DNA of 64,000 nt from Pedobacter sp. B4-66. Lineage in GTDB: Bacteria > Bacteroidota > Bacteroidia > Sphingobacteriales > Sphingobacteriaceae. Location: positions 615,609 to 679,608 of the forward strand of contig NZ_JAFVME010000006.1 in assembly GCF_018492665.1 (NCBI RefSeq), given 5' to 3'. This document shows positions 43,374 to 51,720 of the stretch, piece by piece. Within the stretch, counting starts at the first letter, position 1. Every line of letters begins with the position of its first letter. The notes beneath the pieces were generated by a model, which worked only from the letters and a program-made list of their open reading frames with translations, was not told where the DNA came from and searched no databases. The position numbers and the translations under genes are program-made.

Positions 43374-44984
43374 TTACTGAATTTGATGGATGGATTGGTT
43401 CCTTTTTGCTACGATTTTCATAAATAGTTTAACCTCATCCGAAATAGTCAGATCCCCAGACTTATCAAAGAACTTTTCAAATCTATAATCGATACCCCAA
43501 TCTGTTCGATCAATAATCAGTGTGCCATTCAGCACAACAGTTCCGTCCATTCCGTCCATAAAATCCATTTTGGCTGGAAAAGTAACCGCCTTCGTGATCC
43601 CTTCAATTGTCAGATTCCCTGTAACTTTTATATTTCCATCATTCCCCGTTTTAACCTTCGTAATTGCGAATGTAGAAACAGGGATTTTTTTGACATCAAA
43701 AAAATCAGGCAATTTATTGTGTGGACCTGGATGATCATATTTTCGTTCAATTGTATTCATGTCGACTTCAATTGCACCACCCACCACATGGCTGTTTTCG
43801 ATCAACAATTCTCCTTTTAATATATCCACGTCCCCCGTAATGGAACCATCACTAAGTAACTTAGAACCTTCCCATGCACCAAGTAACATAGAACCTTTCC
43901 ATACTACAACACTTTGCTTCGTATCTATGATATATTTTTTCTGCCCCCCTTTATTATAAAAGTCCGTGATGATCTTTCCGTCATAACGATACACTCCGGT
44001 CGCATCTCCAAACCAAATATTTCCATCGTTAGCTTCCAAAATCCCAAAGAAAGCCCTTCCCGACATAATTTCTGTTACAATTGGCTTCTCACCATACAGG
44101 GATTTTGCATCATAACGGGAAACTGCCTGAATACGCGGATTAGCAGGATTTACTGAACCAGTAGTCCAGATATTTCCTTTTTTATCCTGGATTATAGCAT
44201 AAGCACCTCTCTCCGAAACCTTAGTAAAGGTACTGCCGTCATAGCGCCAGAGGCCACCAGTTTGGCTTACTTTAAAACCATTGAAACCACTGAGCCAAAT
44301 ATTGCCTTTTCTATCTTCCATTATACCCCAAACGTCGAGAAAGGGTTCGCCTTTATGGGTTAAAGTGGTAAATTTTTTCCCGTCATAAACAAAGGCGTCA
44401 CCCCTTGTGCCAACCCACAATTTCCCTGTTTTATCTTCAATGATTGTGGTAATATCATTATTCAAATGCCCTTCTTTATAAAAGAGCGGGGCGTTCGGAG
44501 AGGTAAAATTTCGAAAAGTTTTGCCATCGTAACGACTAATTCCACCTCCGGTGCCGAACCAAATAATGCCGGCTTTATCTTCATAAACAGACATAACCCG
44601 ATTATTGGCAAGTCCCTCCGTGGTAGTGAAATGTTGAATGGATTTCCCGTTGTAATAATAAACACCTGAGTCAGTAGTAGCGAACCAAATATTTCCTCGT
44701 CGATCTTCCAGGACATCCCAGAATCGGTGCGAACCTATTTTACCTGTAAGATTAGTAAAAGATTTTCCCTGCCCCTCCTGCAGGCGGGCATCGTATCGAA
44801 AAACATCACCAAATGATAAGTTGTTCGGGCCAGCAATCAAAATGGTGCCATTTGTGCCCTTTTTTATATTACGAACCATTATGTTAGGCCCTATGTCGTT
44901 AATTTCGGACTTGATGTTATCTTTTCCACAGGACGTAAGAAAAACAGACATTAAGGACAAAGCATACACTTGTATGTATTTCAT
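43374..44984 (-). CDS. Lipoprotein fusing a regulator-type propeller with a YceI-like domain
   Basis: A 536-residue lipoprotein (VYALSLMSVFLTSCGKD, Cys19). Residues ~50-340 are repeats of the two-component-regulator propeller type, each with a form of EDRRGNIWFATTDSGVYYYNG. At least six are visible, for example EDKAGIIWFGTGGGISRYDG, EDKTGKLWVGTRGDAFVYDG and EANDGNIWFGDATGVYRYDG. Residues ~345-530 match a YceI-like lipocalin fold (YIIDTKQSVVVWKGS, NLTIEGITKAVTFPAKM, LNGTLIIDRTDWGIDYR), which binds isoprenoid-type lipids in known members. Such propellers usually sit in hybrid histidine kinases; here there is no kinase. The gene is single, 250 bases upstream of the fucosidase operon. Confidence 0.8.
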   Translation of the reverse strand: MKYIQVYALSLMSVFLTSCGKDNIKSEINDIGPNIMVRNIKKGTNGTILIAGPNNLSFGDVFRYDARLQEGQGKSFTNLTGKIGSHRFWDVLEDRRGNIWFATTDSGVYYYNGKSIQHFTTTEGLANNRVMSVYEDKAGIIWFGTGGGISRYDGKTFRNFTSPNAPLFYKEGHLNNDITTIIEDKTGKLWVGTRGDAFVYDGKKFTTLTHKGEPFLDVWGIMEDRKGNIWLSGFNGFKVSQTGGLWRYDGSTFTKVSERGAYAIIQDKKGNIWTTGSVNPANPRIQAVSRYDAKSLYGEKPIVTEIMSGRAFFGILEANDGNIWFGDATGVYRYDGKIITDFYNKGGQKKYIIDTKQSVVVWKGSMLLGAWEGSKLLSDGSITGDVDILKGELLIENSHVVGGAIEVDMNTIERKYDHPGPHNKLPDFFDVKKIPVSTFAITKVKTGNDGNIKVTGNLTIEGITKAVTFPAKMDFMDGMDGTVVLNGTLIIDRTDWGIDYRFEKFFDKSGDLTISDEVKLFMKIVAKRNQSIHQIQ

Positions 44985-45258
44985 AATTTTTTATTTATTG
45001 ATCCTATTGGAATTGGTTCAGCGAATCTACTTTGATATTTTTCGGCGCGACGAATTTGGATTGTAAATAAAAATGTAAATTTTGTAAATAAGATCTTGAC
45101 ATTATGCGTGATGGCCTAAACATCCTCTCCGGGAAACGCGAGTAGTTACTTTATAGATGAAAATCTCTAAAGTAAAGTGATCAGTAGATTTCGCTAAAAA
45201 CTGGTGTCACAATCTTTATTCAGGCTACTTTTCCGAAAATATACACTAATAAGGGCCT

Positions 45259-45648
45259 TTAAAAAACTATAGCCGGAGCAGCTTTAGAGAAACTCCCTAC
45301 GGCATCGGCAACCGCTTCAATGGGTGTCCCCAACTGAATACCACCTCGCTTGATCACCAGGGTTACTTTCTGACCAGCAACTCCTCCATTTCCAGATATG
45401 GCAATAATGGCAGCAGCTACATTTGTGCCGTAAGTAATTTCTTTTGTCCATGGAAGCGAAGTGATCGGATCATTATCCGTGCCACCTCCGGCGGTGGTGT
45501 AAGACGCAATCAGCGCTGATCCTGTAAAATTTCCAGTGACCTCATAACGGATGTTACGCGAAGCCGTATCAGGCTTTTTGTCCGAATCTTTTTTGCAGGA
45601 AACAAAAACTGTGAGCACCATAAACAGTGCAATTATTGACTTTTTCAT
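45259..45648 (-). CDS. Small lipoprotein, possibly MmpS-like fold
   Basis: About 129 residues from the ATG at 45648 (MKKSIIALFMVLTVFVSC), lipidated at Cys18, then KKDSDKKPDTASRN. The mature part NIRYEVTGNFTGSALIASYTT...LPWTKEITYG...AISGNGGVAGQKVTLVIKRGG has the pattern of MmpS-like immunoglobulin-fold proteins, but this is based on general pattern only. Function unknown. It is a single gene; the 270 bases on its downstream side hold nothing I can assign. Confidence 0.65.
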   Translation of the reverse strand: MKKSIIALFMVLTVFVSCKKDSDKKPDTASRNIRYEVTGNFTGSALIASYTTAGGGTDNDPITSLPWTKEITYGTNVAAAIIAISGNGGVAGQKVTLVIKRGGIQLGTPIEAVADAVGSFSKAAPAIVF

Positions 45649-45735
45649 AAGGTATTTTTTAATTGATGAGTTAACAATTTTCATTTTCATCATTTTTAAT
45701 AGTTCTATGCAAACATAAAAATGATAAAAGCTTAA

Positions 45736-45761
45736 ACTCGTTACCTTAAGTTAAGAAACGA
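45736..45761 (-). repeat. 26-base motif, left copy (inverted partner at 47633)
   Basis: Read on the minus strand this stretch contains TTTCTTAACTTAAG followed by GTAACGAGT. It matches 47633-47658 (plus strand) at 23 of 26 positions. The two copies face each other and enclose the alcohol dehydrogenase and Crp-like genes, about 1.9 kb. This copy covers the stop codon of the dehydrogenase. It may be a cassette end, a regulator site, or chance. Confidence 0.4.
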
Positions 45762-46716
45762 CTTGGAGAACCACATTACCGACTTTTTGCTTGGACTCTA
45801 CATAGGTATAAGCTTCCACAATCTGTTCCATTTTGTATATGCTATCTATTACCGGAATAAAATTTTCTTTTTCAACAAGATCTCCTAAAAACCGTATCAC
45901 TTCCTTATCCATCTTTGGTAAAGGGAACATTACTTTTTTACCCTTAAAAACAGGGGTAATCAGTGCTAAAAAGATATTCGCAGAATATTTCCCCAATTCA
46001 GTAGAAATGTAGATTCCTCGTTTGCACAGCAGGGGTTTACATTTTTTAAAAGAGCTTTTACCTACAGCATCAAATATAAAATCAAACTTTTGATCAGTTT
46101 TTGTAAAGTCAGAGATTTGATAATCAATAACATGATCTGCACCCAGGGATTTAACCAATTCTTTATTTTTAGTAGCACAGGTTGCTGTTACGGTAGCGCC
46201 AAAATACTTCAACAATTGAACCGCTGCAGATCCTATCGCACCCGTGGCCCCATTAACCAATACAAATTGACCTTTTATAACACCAGCTGCCCTGATTATG
46301 CCCAGGGCATAATGTGCTCCTTCCGCAATTGGAGCGGCAGCTATATAACTCAGCTGTTTCGGAATGAAGGTGATACCATCAGTTTGTGCAATAGTTAAAA
46401 ACTCAGCATGTCCTCCGGCACCGGTATCGTTAAACCCAAAAACCCTATCGCCTTTTTTGAAAAATGTCACATCATCTCCAATTTCTTCCACACAACCTGC
46501 AAACTCACAACCTAAAATTTGATTTTTTGGCCTAAGTAACCCCGTGAAGAAACGGGAAATAAAATATTGTGCACTTCTGTAGCCGGCATCGGTTCGGTTT
46601 ACAGTAGAGGCATGAACTTTAACCAATACCTCATTTCTTTTGGGTACTGGCTTAGCTACTTCGGCCAACTCTGCCACTTGTGGAGTCCCATATTTTTTGT
46701 ATACTACTGCTTTCAT
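45751..46716 (-). CDS. NAD(P)-dependent alcohol dehydrogenase / quinone-oxidoreductase-like (MDR)
   Basis: A 321-residue medium-chain reductase of the zinc-free quinone oxidoreductase type. It has a GroES-like N-terminal domain (VLVKVHASTVNRTDAGYRSAQYF; LGCEFAGCVEEIGDDV) and the Rossmann motif QFVLVNGATGAIGSAAVQLLKYFGA at about 150-174. The cysteine set for structural zinc is absent. It probably reduces an aldehyde, enone or quinone with NADPH. A Crp-like regulator gene lies 185 bases upstream on the same strand and may control it. The stop codon falls inside a short motif that recurs inverted at 47633-47658. Confidence 0.9.
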   Translation of the reverse strand: MKAVVYKKYGTPQVAELAEVAKPVPKRNEVLVKVHASTVNRTDAGYRSAQYFISRFFTGLLRPKNQILGCEFAGCVEEIGDDVTFFKKGDRVFGFNDTGAGGHAEFLTIAQTDGITFIPKQLSYIAAAPIAEGAHYALGIIRAAGVIKGQFVLVNGATGAIGSAAVQLLKYFGATVTATCATKNKELVKSLGADHVIDYQISDFTKTDQKFDFIFDAVGKSSFKKCKPLLCKRGIYISTELGKYSANIFLALITPVFKGKKVMFPLPKMDKEVIRFLGDLVEKENFIPVIDSIYKMEQIVEAYTYVESKQKVGNVVLQVVS

Positions 46717-46901
46717 TATTCAATTTATAATCCAGGTTTTTAATTCTATAGACGCTACATCTTTTGGAGTAATTCTATATCCCAAATTTAACTGATAAGA
46801 GTTTGGTGGCCTATTTTCATTTGCACAAAATAAGCATGCTTACTTAATTGTTTAGTTATCTAAAGTTAATAAATGAACCTTATTAAATTTAAGTCGTAGA
46901 T

Positions 46902-47501
46902 TTAAGAGACTTTCCTAACCAGTCTGTTTCTCATTCTGCTTAAAGATTGCGGAGTGATACCCAAATAACTCGCTAAATAGTATTGGGGGATTCGTTGAGC
47001 CAAATCCGGTCTTATTTCTAGCAAATTCAAATAGCGTTGTTCTGGTGTAGAAATCTTAAAATTATCAAATGCTATTTGACTTTTTGAGTGTAAATCTTCG
47101 GAAACAAGACGACACAGTTTTTCTAAGTTAGGGTATTTTGCAAAAAGTTCGTCATCTGTTTCTGAACTACCTACAATCAAAATAGAGTTCTCAAGACAAT
47201 CAATATAATATTCAGATGGGGTATAGCTTAATGCGCTTGGAGGGGTAAGAGATTCTGACTCGGTATAAAAAGCAGTAGTCTTTTCTTCCGTATCAACCAT
47301 ATAATAGCATCTGATGCATCCTTGAATAACAAAATAGCTATCCTTTGAGAGTTGACCCTCTTTCAATAAAATTGTTCCTTTCCTAAAACTTTTAAAAATG
47401 GCTAAGTCTACAATAACATTTTGTTCCTCTTCAGACAGGACTACATACTTCGATAAAAAATTTAGTAGGATTTGATCCATTTTATCATCAGTCAATTGCA
47501 T
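46902..47501 (-). CDS. Crp/Fnr-family transcriptional regulator
   Basis: A 199-residue regulator with an N-terminal cyclic-nucleotide-binding-like barrel (SFRKGTILLKEGQLSKDSYFVIQGCIRCYYMVD) and a C-terminal helix-turn-helix (IPQYYLASYLGITPQSLSRMRNRLV). The length and the IRCYYM segment are typical of the short Bacteroidota Crp-like group, which often lacks cAMP-binding residues; no effector is known. An ATG at 47480 is a possible alternative start. It lies upstream of the alcohol dehydrogenase on the same strand and is divergent from a secreted protein gene at 47714. Confidence 0.9.
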   Translation of the reverse strand: MQLTDDKMDQILLNFLSKYVVLSEEEQNVIVDLAIFKSFRKGTILLKEGQLSKDSYFVIQGCIRCYYMVDTEEKTTAFYTESESLTPPSALSYTPSEYYIDCLENSILIVGSSETDDELFAKYPNLEKLCRLVSEDLHSKSQIAFDNFKISTPEQRYLNLLEIRPDLAQRIPQYYLASYLGITPQSLSRMRNRLVRKVS

Positions 47502-47632
47502 TTTTGTAATATTTAGGCGAAGGTATCAAATTTAATATTTCTTGCTGGTTTATTACTAGCCGTTAAAAATTATTTCACTTGAAAAATTATGATAGTGTTA
47601 AATCTTCAAGAACTAAATACCCTAGGTAAGTT

Positions 47633-47658
47633 TCATTTCTTAACTTAAGTGAACGAGT
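47633..47658 (+). repeat. 26-base motif, right copy (inverted partner at 45736)
   Basis: Contains TTTCTTAACTTAAG followed by TGAACGAGT. It lies in the divergent region between the Crp-like gene and the secreted protein gene at 47714. It differs from the inverted copy at 45736-45761 at three of 26 positions. CTTAAG at its centre is palindromic. Confidence 0.4.
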
Positions 47659-47676
47659 AATGGCATCTCGCCAATC

Positions 47677-47684
47677 TAACTTTG
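47677..47684 (+). promoter_or_regulatory. Possible Bacteroidota -7 promoter element
   Basis: TAACTTTG matches the -7 consensus TAnnTTTG used by the primary sigma factor of Bacteroidota. It lies 30 bases before the ATG at 47714. A good -33 TTTG box is not found at the usual spacing, so the call is weak. Confidence 0.35.
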
Positions 47685-47713
47685 CATTGTCGTTTAACAA
47701 CTAATGTATTGAT

Positions 47714-48337
47714 ATGCAAAAGAAAATTTTATGGTTCGCCTTCATTTTAATGATGGCAAGCACTCTACAAGTTAAAGCTCAATATTCCAAACAAGACAGT
47801 ACTTTTAGAAAGTATTTTATAGGCAGCACCTTATTTATGATAGCTAATGTAGTAGCTGACAATAATCCGCCCGGTATGGTCTATCTGAACTTAGGTTATC
47901 GCATTACAGGAAAGGATGTAATTTCACTAGAACTAAAAACTTGGAAATATGGCTGGCCAATTGGCATTCCTTATGGAAAATCATTTGAAGCAGAAGGCGA
48001 AGAGTTTCCAGGTTATATTCGTGAATACGGGGTTTCAATTAATTATCAAAGGTTTTTATGGAAGCATCTTTTTGCTCAAGTTGACATGATGCCTGCTTGG
48101 CAAACTTTTGTAAATGATAACGGTAAGAAAATTGACAATGGCTTTCAAATCTTTAACACTTATTCCATTGGTTATCACATTAAACTTTTCAAGGATAGGC
48201 TTTTTTTTCAGCCTTCAATAGCAATTACTCATCGTCCCTATCAATCAACAATGCCTGATTCGTTTAAACAGATTGACGATAGATGGTCAAAATTCTTCTT
48301 CGGGCAGCCGGGATTGCATTTTGGGTATAATTTCTAG
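47714..48337 (+). CDS. Secreted, probably outer-membrane, protein of unknown function
   Basis: A 207-residue protein with signal peptide (ILWFAFILMMASTLQVKAQ). The mature part has alternating aromatic beta-strands such as MVYLNLGYRITGKDVISLELKTWKYG, YGVSINYQRFLWKHLFAQVDMMPAW and FQIFNTYSIGYHIKLFKDRLFFQPSIAITH, and it ends in GLHFGYNF with a terminal Phe. This looks like a small eight-stranded outer-membrane barrel. No named family is recognised. It is divergent from the Crp-like gene and may be under its control. Confidence 0.68.
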   Translation: MQKKILWFAFILMMASTLQVKAQYSKQDSTFRKYFIGSTLFMIANVVADNNPPGMVYLNLGYRITGKDVISLELKTWKYGWPIGIPYGKSFEAEGEEFPGYIREYGVSINYQRFLWKHLFAQVDMMPAWQTFVNDNGKKIDNGFQIFNTYSIGYHIKLFKDRLFFQPSIAITHRPYQSTMPDSFKQIDDRWSKFFFGQPGLHFGYNF

Positions 48338-48342
48338 TAATT

Positions 48343-48540
48343 TTGCAGAGGCTAAGTGTATATTTCGGTGAAAATTCGCTGTTCTACACACCGGTAGAGA
48401 ACGGCGTTCCAAATGTGGCCAGGAGGCAACCTTACTCAGAGACCCAATTTGACGACAACGGAAACCTTACCATATATATATTCAGGCCTTTTGCCGACAA
48501 GTTCCCAACGTCCATTTCTACATGTCTTGCCCTGCTATAG
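48343..48540 (+). other. Orphan reading frame, possible gene fragment
   Basis: Up to 65 codons remain open, with ENSLFYTPVENGVPNVAR and DDNGNLTIYIFRPFADKF. This reads like real protein rather than random codons, and local base composition is less AT-rich than its neighbours. There is no proper start (only a non-ATG codon five bases after the preceding stop). The frame ends inside the 24-base motif shared with 39748. I suspect the tail of an unrelated gene or a mobile-element remnant. The rest of 48541-48624 is empty. Confidence 0.35.
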
Positions 48541-48624
48541 CTTGTCAAATGCTTATATTTGAGAGTTATCAGTAATGGTGATAAAATTCTAGTATCACAA
48601 AGAAACCTAGATTAATAAAAGAGA

Positions 48625-49191
48625 ATGAATGAACTGAAAATATATGTGGAAACACTGATCCCTTTTACAGAAAATGAAATGGAAGTTTTTACCTCATTAT
48701 TTTCTGAAGTACAATTTAAAAAAAACGAATACTTTGCTAAAGAAGGAGAGTTTTCGTCTAAATTGGCATTCATTTCAGCCGGTGTAATGCGTGCTTTTTT
48801 TCGTAATAAATCTGGAGATGAATACAGCAAAACTTTTTTCACACCTGCAAATTTTGTTGCAGCGTATTCGTCAATGATAACGAAACAGAAAAATTCAATT
48901 AACATTCAATGCTTAACAGATTGTACACTTTTCATTGCTGATTTTAAGCAACTAAGTTCGCTTTATACAAACTATCCAAAATTTGAAAGCCTTGCCAGAA
49001 TTATGGCGGAATACAAATTTTATATAAAAGAGAAACGAGAAATTGAACTCGTAACTCTTGGTGCAGCAGAGCGGTACGAAATTTTCAAAAAAGAACATCC
49101 TGATTTAGAAAACTTGATTAACCAATATCATATTGCTTCATATTTAGGTATAACGCCAACTCAATTAAGCAGAATAAGAGCAAAAAAATAA
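48625..49191 (+). CDS. Crp/Fnr-family transcriptional regulator
   Basis: A 188-residue Crp-like regulator with barrel segment EVQFKKNEYFAKEGEFSSKLAFISAGVMRAFF and C-terminal helix-turn-helix INQYHIASYLGITPTQLSRIRAK. It shares the short format of the regulator at 46902-47501 but is clearly a different sequence. The gene ends 65 bases before the SDR gene on the same strand; the two probably form an operon or a regulator-target pair. Effector unknown. Confidence 0.9.
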   Translation: MNELKIYVETLIPFTENEMEVFTSLFSEVQFKKNEYFAKEGEFSSKLAFISAGVMRAFFRNKSGDEYSKTFFTPANFVAAYSSMITKQKNSINIQCLTDCTLFIADFKQLSSLYTNYPKFESLARIMAEYKFYIKEKREIELVTLGAAERYEIFKKEHPDLENLINQYHIASYLGITPTQLSRIRAKK

Positions 49192-49256
49192 AATCTTTAC
49201 ATATGTAAATGGTTTTAGATTTTATACTCCTGAACTTTGTTTTAAACTTCAGGGGT

Positions 49257-50039
49257 ATGAAATTAAGTGGTAACAAAATTTTAATAACAGGCGCTACTTC
49301 AGGCATTGGCAAAGCATTGACAGAGAAATTCTTGCAATTAGACAATCATATAATAGCAGTTGGCAGAAACGAAATAAGGTTAGAAGAGCTTAGCAGATTC
49401 GATTATCGAATTACCGCTTTTAAATGCAATATTTCTTCACAATCGGAATTAGACCAACTTGTCGATTTCATAAAACGAGAACATAAGGATCTGAATGTAT
49501 TAATAAACAATGCTGGCATTCAATACAATTGCAACTTTTTGGACGAAACTTATGGCCTTCAAAAAATTGAAAATGAAATCAACACAAATCTAACTGCACC
49601 AATAAAACTTATTAGTTCTTTGCTTCCTGTATTGCAGGATAATTCCAATTCAGCTATTGTTAATATTTCTTCAGGTTTGGCAATTGTACCTAAAGCCAAT
49701 TCCGCAGTTTATTGCGGAACAAAAGCAGGTATTCATATCTTTTCAAAATCGCTACGCTACCAATTAGATAAAGTAAAAGTATTTGAAATAATACCACCCA
49801 TGGTAGATACAGAAATGACAAAAGGAAGAGGGAAAGGAAAAATTTCACCAGAAAGACTAGTGGAAGAATTTATAAAAGCCTTTAAAAACAACAGATATGA
49901 GGTGAATATTCACAAAGTAAAACTATTAAGAATCATAAATCGAATTATTCCAAAATTAGCAGACAGGCTTATTGTTCATGCAGACACAAAACAAGAAGCA
50001 GACAAACTATTTAATGGACTTTCAGAAAAGGACAAATAA
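49257..50039 (+). CDS. Short-chain dehydrogenase/reductase
   Basis: About 260 residues from the ATG at 49257, which follows AGGGGT and gives the normal SDR N-terminus MKLSGNKILITGATSGIGKAL. Present are the cofactor motif TGATSGIG (11-18), NNAG in VLINNAGIQYN, the catalytic serine region NISSGLAIVP, and the catalytic YxxxK in VYCGTKAG. The C-terminus (AKADRLIVHADTKQEADKLF-like stretch) resembles the DltE-type cytosolic SDRs of Gram-negative bacteria. It probably uses NADPH; the substrate is unknown. It follows the Crp-like gene. Confidence 0.91.
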   Translation: MKLSGNKILITGATSGIGKALTEKFLQLDNHIIAVGRNEIRLEELSRFDYRITAFKCNISSQSELDQLVDFIKREHKDLNVLINNAGIQYNCNFLDETYGLQKIENEINTNLTAPIKLISSLLPVLQDNSNSAIVNISSGLAIVPKANSAVYCGTKAGIHIFSKSLRYQLDKVKVFEIIPPMVDTEMTKGRGKGKISPERLVEEFIKAFKNNRYEVNIHKVKLLRIINRIIPKLADRLIVHADTKQEADKLFNGLSEKDK

Positions 50040-50047
50040 AAGCGCCA

Positions 50048-50289
50048 ATGAATCTGACATTTTGGGGTTCCTATTATAGTATCTGTATTGACAAATTCAA
50101 TTTATTGTATCTTTCCAAAAAAAAATTATCAGCCAACGAGAAAGAGCAGCTTGAAGCACTAAAATTAAGTTGGGAACTATATTTAAGTCGAATTCATCCT
50201 TTAAGAGTTCAATACATGAAGCACCTGGTTCTTGAAAAACTACCTGAATGGAAAGACAAGAAGAATATTGAGGAGGCAAATGGCTTACG
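50048..50289 (+). other. Possible gene fragment after the SDR gene
   Basis: A plus-strand frame begins with ATG at 50048, 8 bases after the SDR stop. Its first ~80 codons look protein-like (SKKKLSANEKEQLEALKLSWELYLSRIH, YMKHLVLEKLPEWKDKKNIEEANG). It then runs into the antisense of the secreted protein gene ending at 50290. The junction suggests a gene that lost its 3' part, or a chance frame. No family is recognised. Confidence 0.35.
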
Positions 50290-50793
50290 CTACCAATCTA
50301 CCCTTTCATATAATTCTTCATATATATCAGGCCCTCCTATAGTACCAATCGTATGTAGCTTACCTTCCTTCATCGTTAGTTTGTAGTTAATGTTCATTTT
50401 CTCAAAACCATCAAATGCCGCATATTTTGTAAACTCCTGATAATTTCCATCTTGTAGTGTATAGATTCCTCCGGATGCTACGGTAACGATTTTTTTATCA
50501 TTCAACTCAGGAATTTTCTTTTCAACTATCACCACAAAATTCGTTGGGGTCAATATTTTTCGTAAAAAAACGGATGTACTATCTGATATTAGAATTTGAC
50601 CATTTCCATAAGTTATCTTTTGACGTATTAGTTTCCAGGTTCCAACATGTGCTGTATTCTCAGATGAGGTCTTACGCTCTACTTCTGTGTTCTTTCCAGT
50701 ACTTTTATTGTTTTTCTTCTTTGGCGTTTGAGCGAAGCTGGTAGCTCCAATAAGCATACTCAATAGTATAATTATCAGCGGTTTTCTTTTCAT
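50290..50793 (-). CDS. Secreted lipocalin-like small protein
   Basis: A 167-residue protein with signal peptide (PLIIILLSMLIGATSFAQ), a basic low-complexity linker (TPKKKNNKSTGKNTEVERKT), and a beta-rich domain beginning VGTWKLIRQKITYGNG and ending TIGGPDIYEELYERVDW. The 'GTWKL' opening is usual in Bacteroidota lipocalin-like domains (DUF4488 and related). Function unknown. It is a single gene, convergent with the fragment at 50048. Confidence 0.7.
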   Translation of the reverse strand: MKRKPLIIILLSMLIGATSFAQTPKKKNNKSTGKNTEVERKTSSENTAHVGTWKLIRQKITYGNGQILISDSTSVFLRKILTPTNFVVIVEKKIPELNDKKIVTVASGGIYTLQDGNYQEFTKYAAFDGFEKMNINYKLTMKEGKLHTIGTIGGPDIYEELYERVDW

Positions 50794-50923
50794 ATTAGGA
50801 TTAATTACCTGGTTACTGTAAATATATTATACTTTATTTACAAAGTTTACATTTTAATTTACAATCCAAATTGCTCAGGCTGAAAGATATCAAAGTAATT
50901 TCGCTGAAATAAAATGATAGGAT

Positions 50924-51460
50924 ATGAAAAGTAAAAAAAATGTTTTATCCAGCCTGATTATCATGCTGGCAGGAGTAATATATTTTCCCGCACAGGCACA
51001 GCAAAAAAATGGCGCTCATCGCACTAACTTTTCGGGTGAATGGAAATTAAATCAGTCGAAAAGTGAACTTGTTGGAAAGTTTCCTGTGTGTATATTCTGG
51101 GAAGGTGATCGTGTGTTTTCCAAAACAATGAAAATAGCCAGATATAAAGATTTTCTGACTGTACATGTAACTAGTTCTTCTCCTGAATGGGAGCCTGCTA
51201 AAAAGCAGGAGAAACTGATTTTCGATGGCAAAGAAAGAGAAGCTACCAAATTCGGATGGCCAAGAGACGAGTCTACCGCAAGGTGGTCAGATGATGGCCA
51301 AACTATGATTGTTAACTCGGATAAATCCTTCTATACAAAAGGTAAGGCACCAGATGTTAAAGTAAGAGAGGTTTGGAAGTTGATCAATGATGGTAAGTCT
51401 ATTTCTGTCCAGGTCAACGCCAGCGAAGATATAAGGAAACTTGTGTACGACAAACAATAG
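50924..51460 (+). CDS. Secreted protein with 'FSGEWKLN' domain
   Basis: A 178-residue exported protein (LSSLIIMLAGVIYFPAQAQ). The mature domain starts FSGEWKLNQSKSELVGKF, a frequent opening in secreted Bacteroidota proteins, and continues with strands such as RVFSKTMKIARYKDFLTVHVTSSS and TARWSDDGQTMIVNSDKSFY and ends VREVWKLINDGKSISVQV. This suggests a lipocalin-like sandwich. No catalytic motif is seen. A hairpin 53 bases after the stop may end the transcript. Confidence 0.7.
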   Translation: MKSKKNVLSSLIIMLAGVIYFPAQAQQKNGAHRTNFSGEWKLNQSKSELVGKFPVCIFWEGDRVFSKTMKIARYKDFLTVHVTSSSPEWEPAKKQEKLIFDGKEREATKFGWPRDESTARWSDDGQTMIVNSDKSFYTKGKAPDVKVREVWKLINDGKSISVQVNASEDIRKLVYDKQ

Positions 51461-51512
51461 ACTGTGGTTCACTAAAAACTTGAGTATCCATGGTACACCT
51501 GTTCACTTTATG

Positions 51513-51557
51513 ATTAAAAACTGGACACATTATATATATATATGTCCAGTTTTTAAT
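51513..51557. terminator. Perfect 15-bp hairpin after the secreted gene
   Basis: Arms 51513-51527 and 51543-51557 (core AAAACTGGACA / TGTCCAGTTTT) are exact reverse complements around a 15-base TA-repeat loop. It follows the stop at 51460 by about 50 bases and could end that transcript. The TGGACA core also resembles some insertion-sequence ends, so a remnant is possible. A frame continuing past it to 51698 is not convincing. Confidence 0.5.
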
Positions 51558-51720
51558 GTGAAATTCTCTATACATCCAGATTTTGAAACAAATAAAGCCT
51601 CCGGATATTTAAATTACGGTTCCATCTGGGATTGTCAAAATCAAATCCTGTCAATATTCACCACTGAAGCACTTAAAAAGATAGCAAAACAAGAATAAAA
51701 TTCGTTAGTTCATGACTGAA

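Noticed and set aside
51441..51698. Plus-strand frame crossing the hairpin at 51513-51557
   Set aside because: It overlaps the end of the secreted protein gene, passes through a perfect inverted repeat and has no proper start. The last 45 codons look slightly protein-like but match nothing I know.
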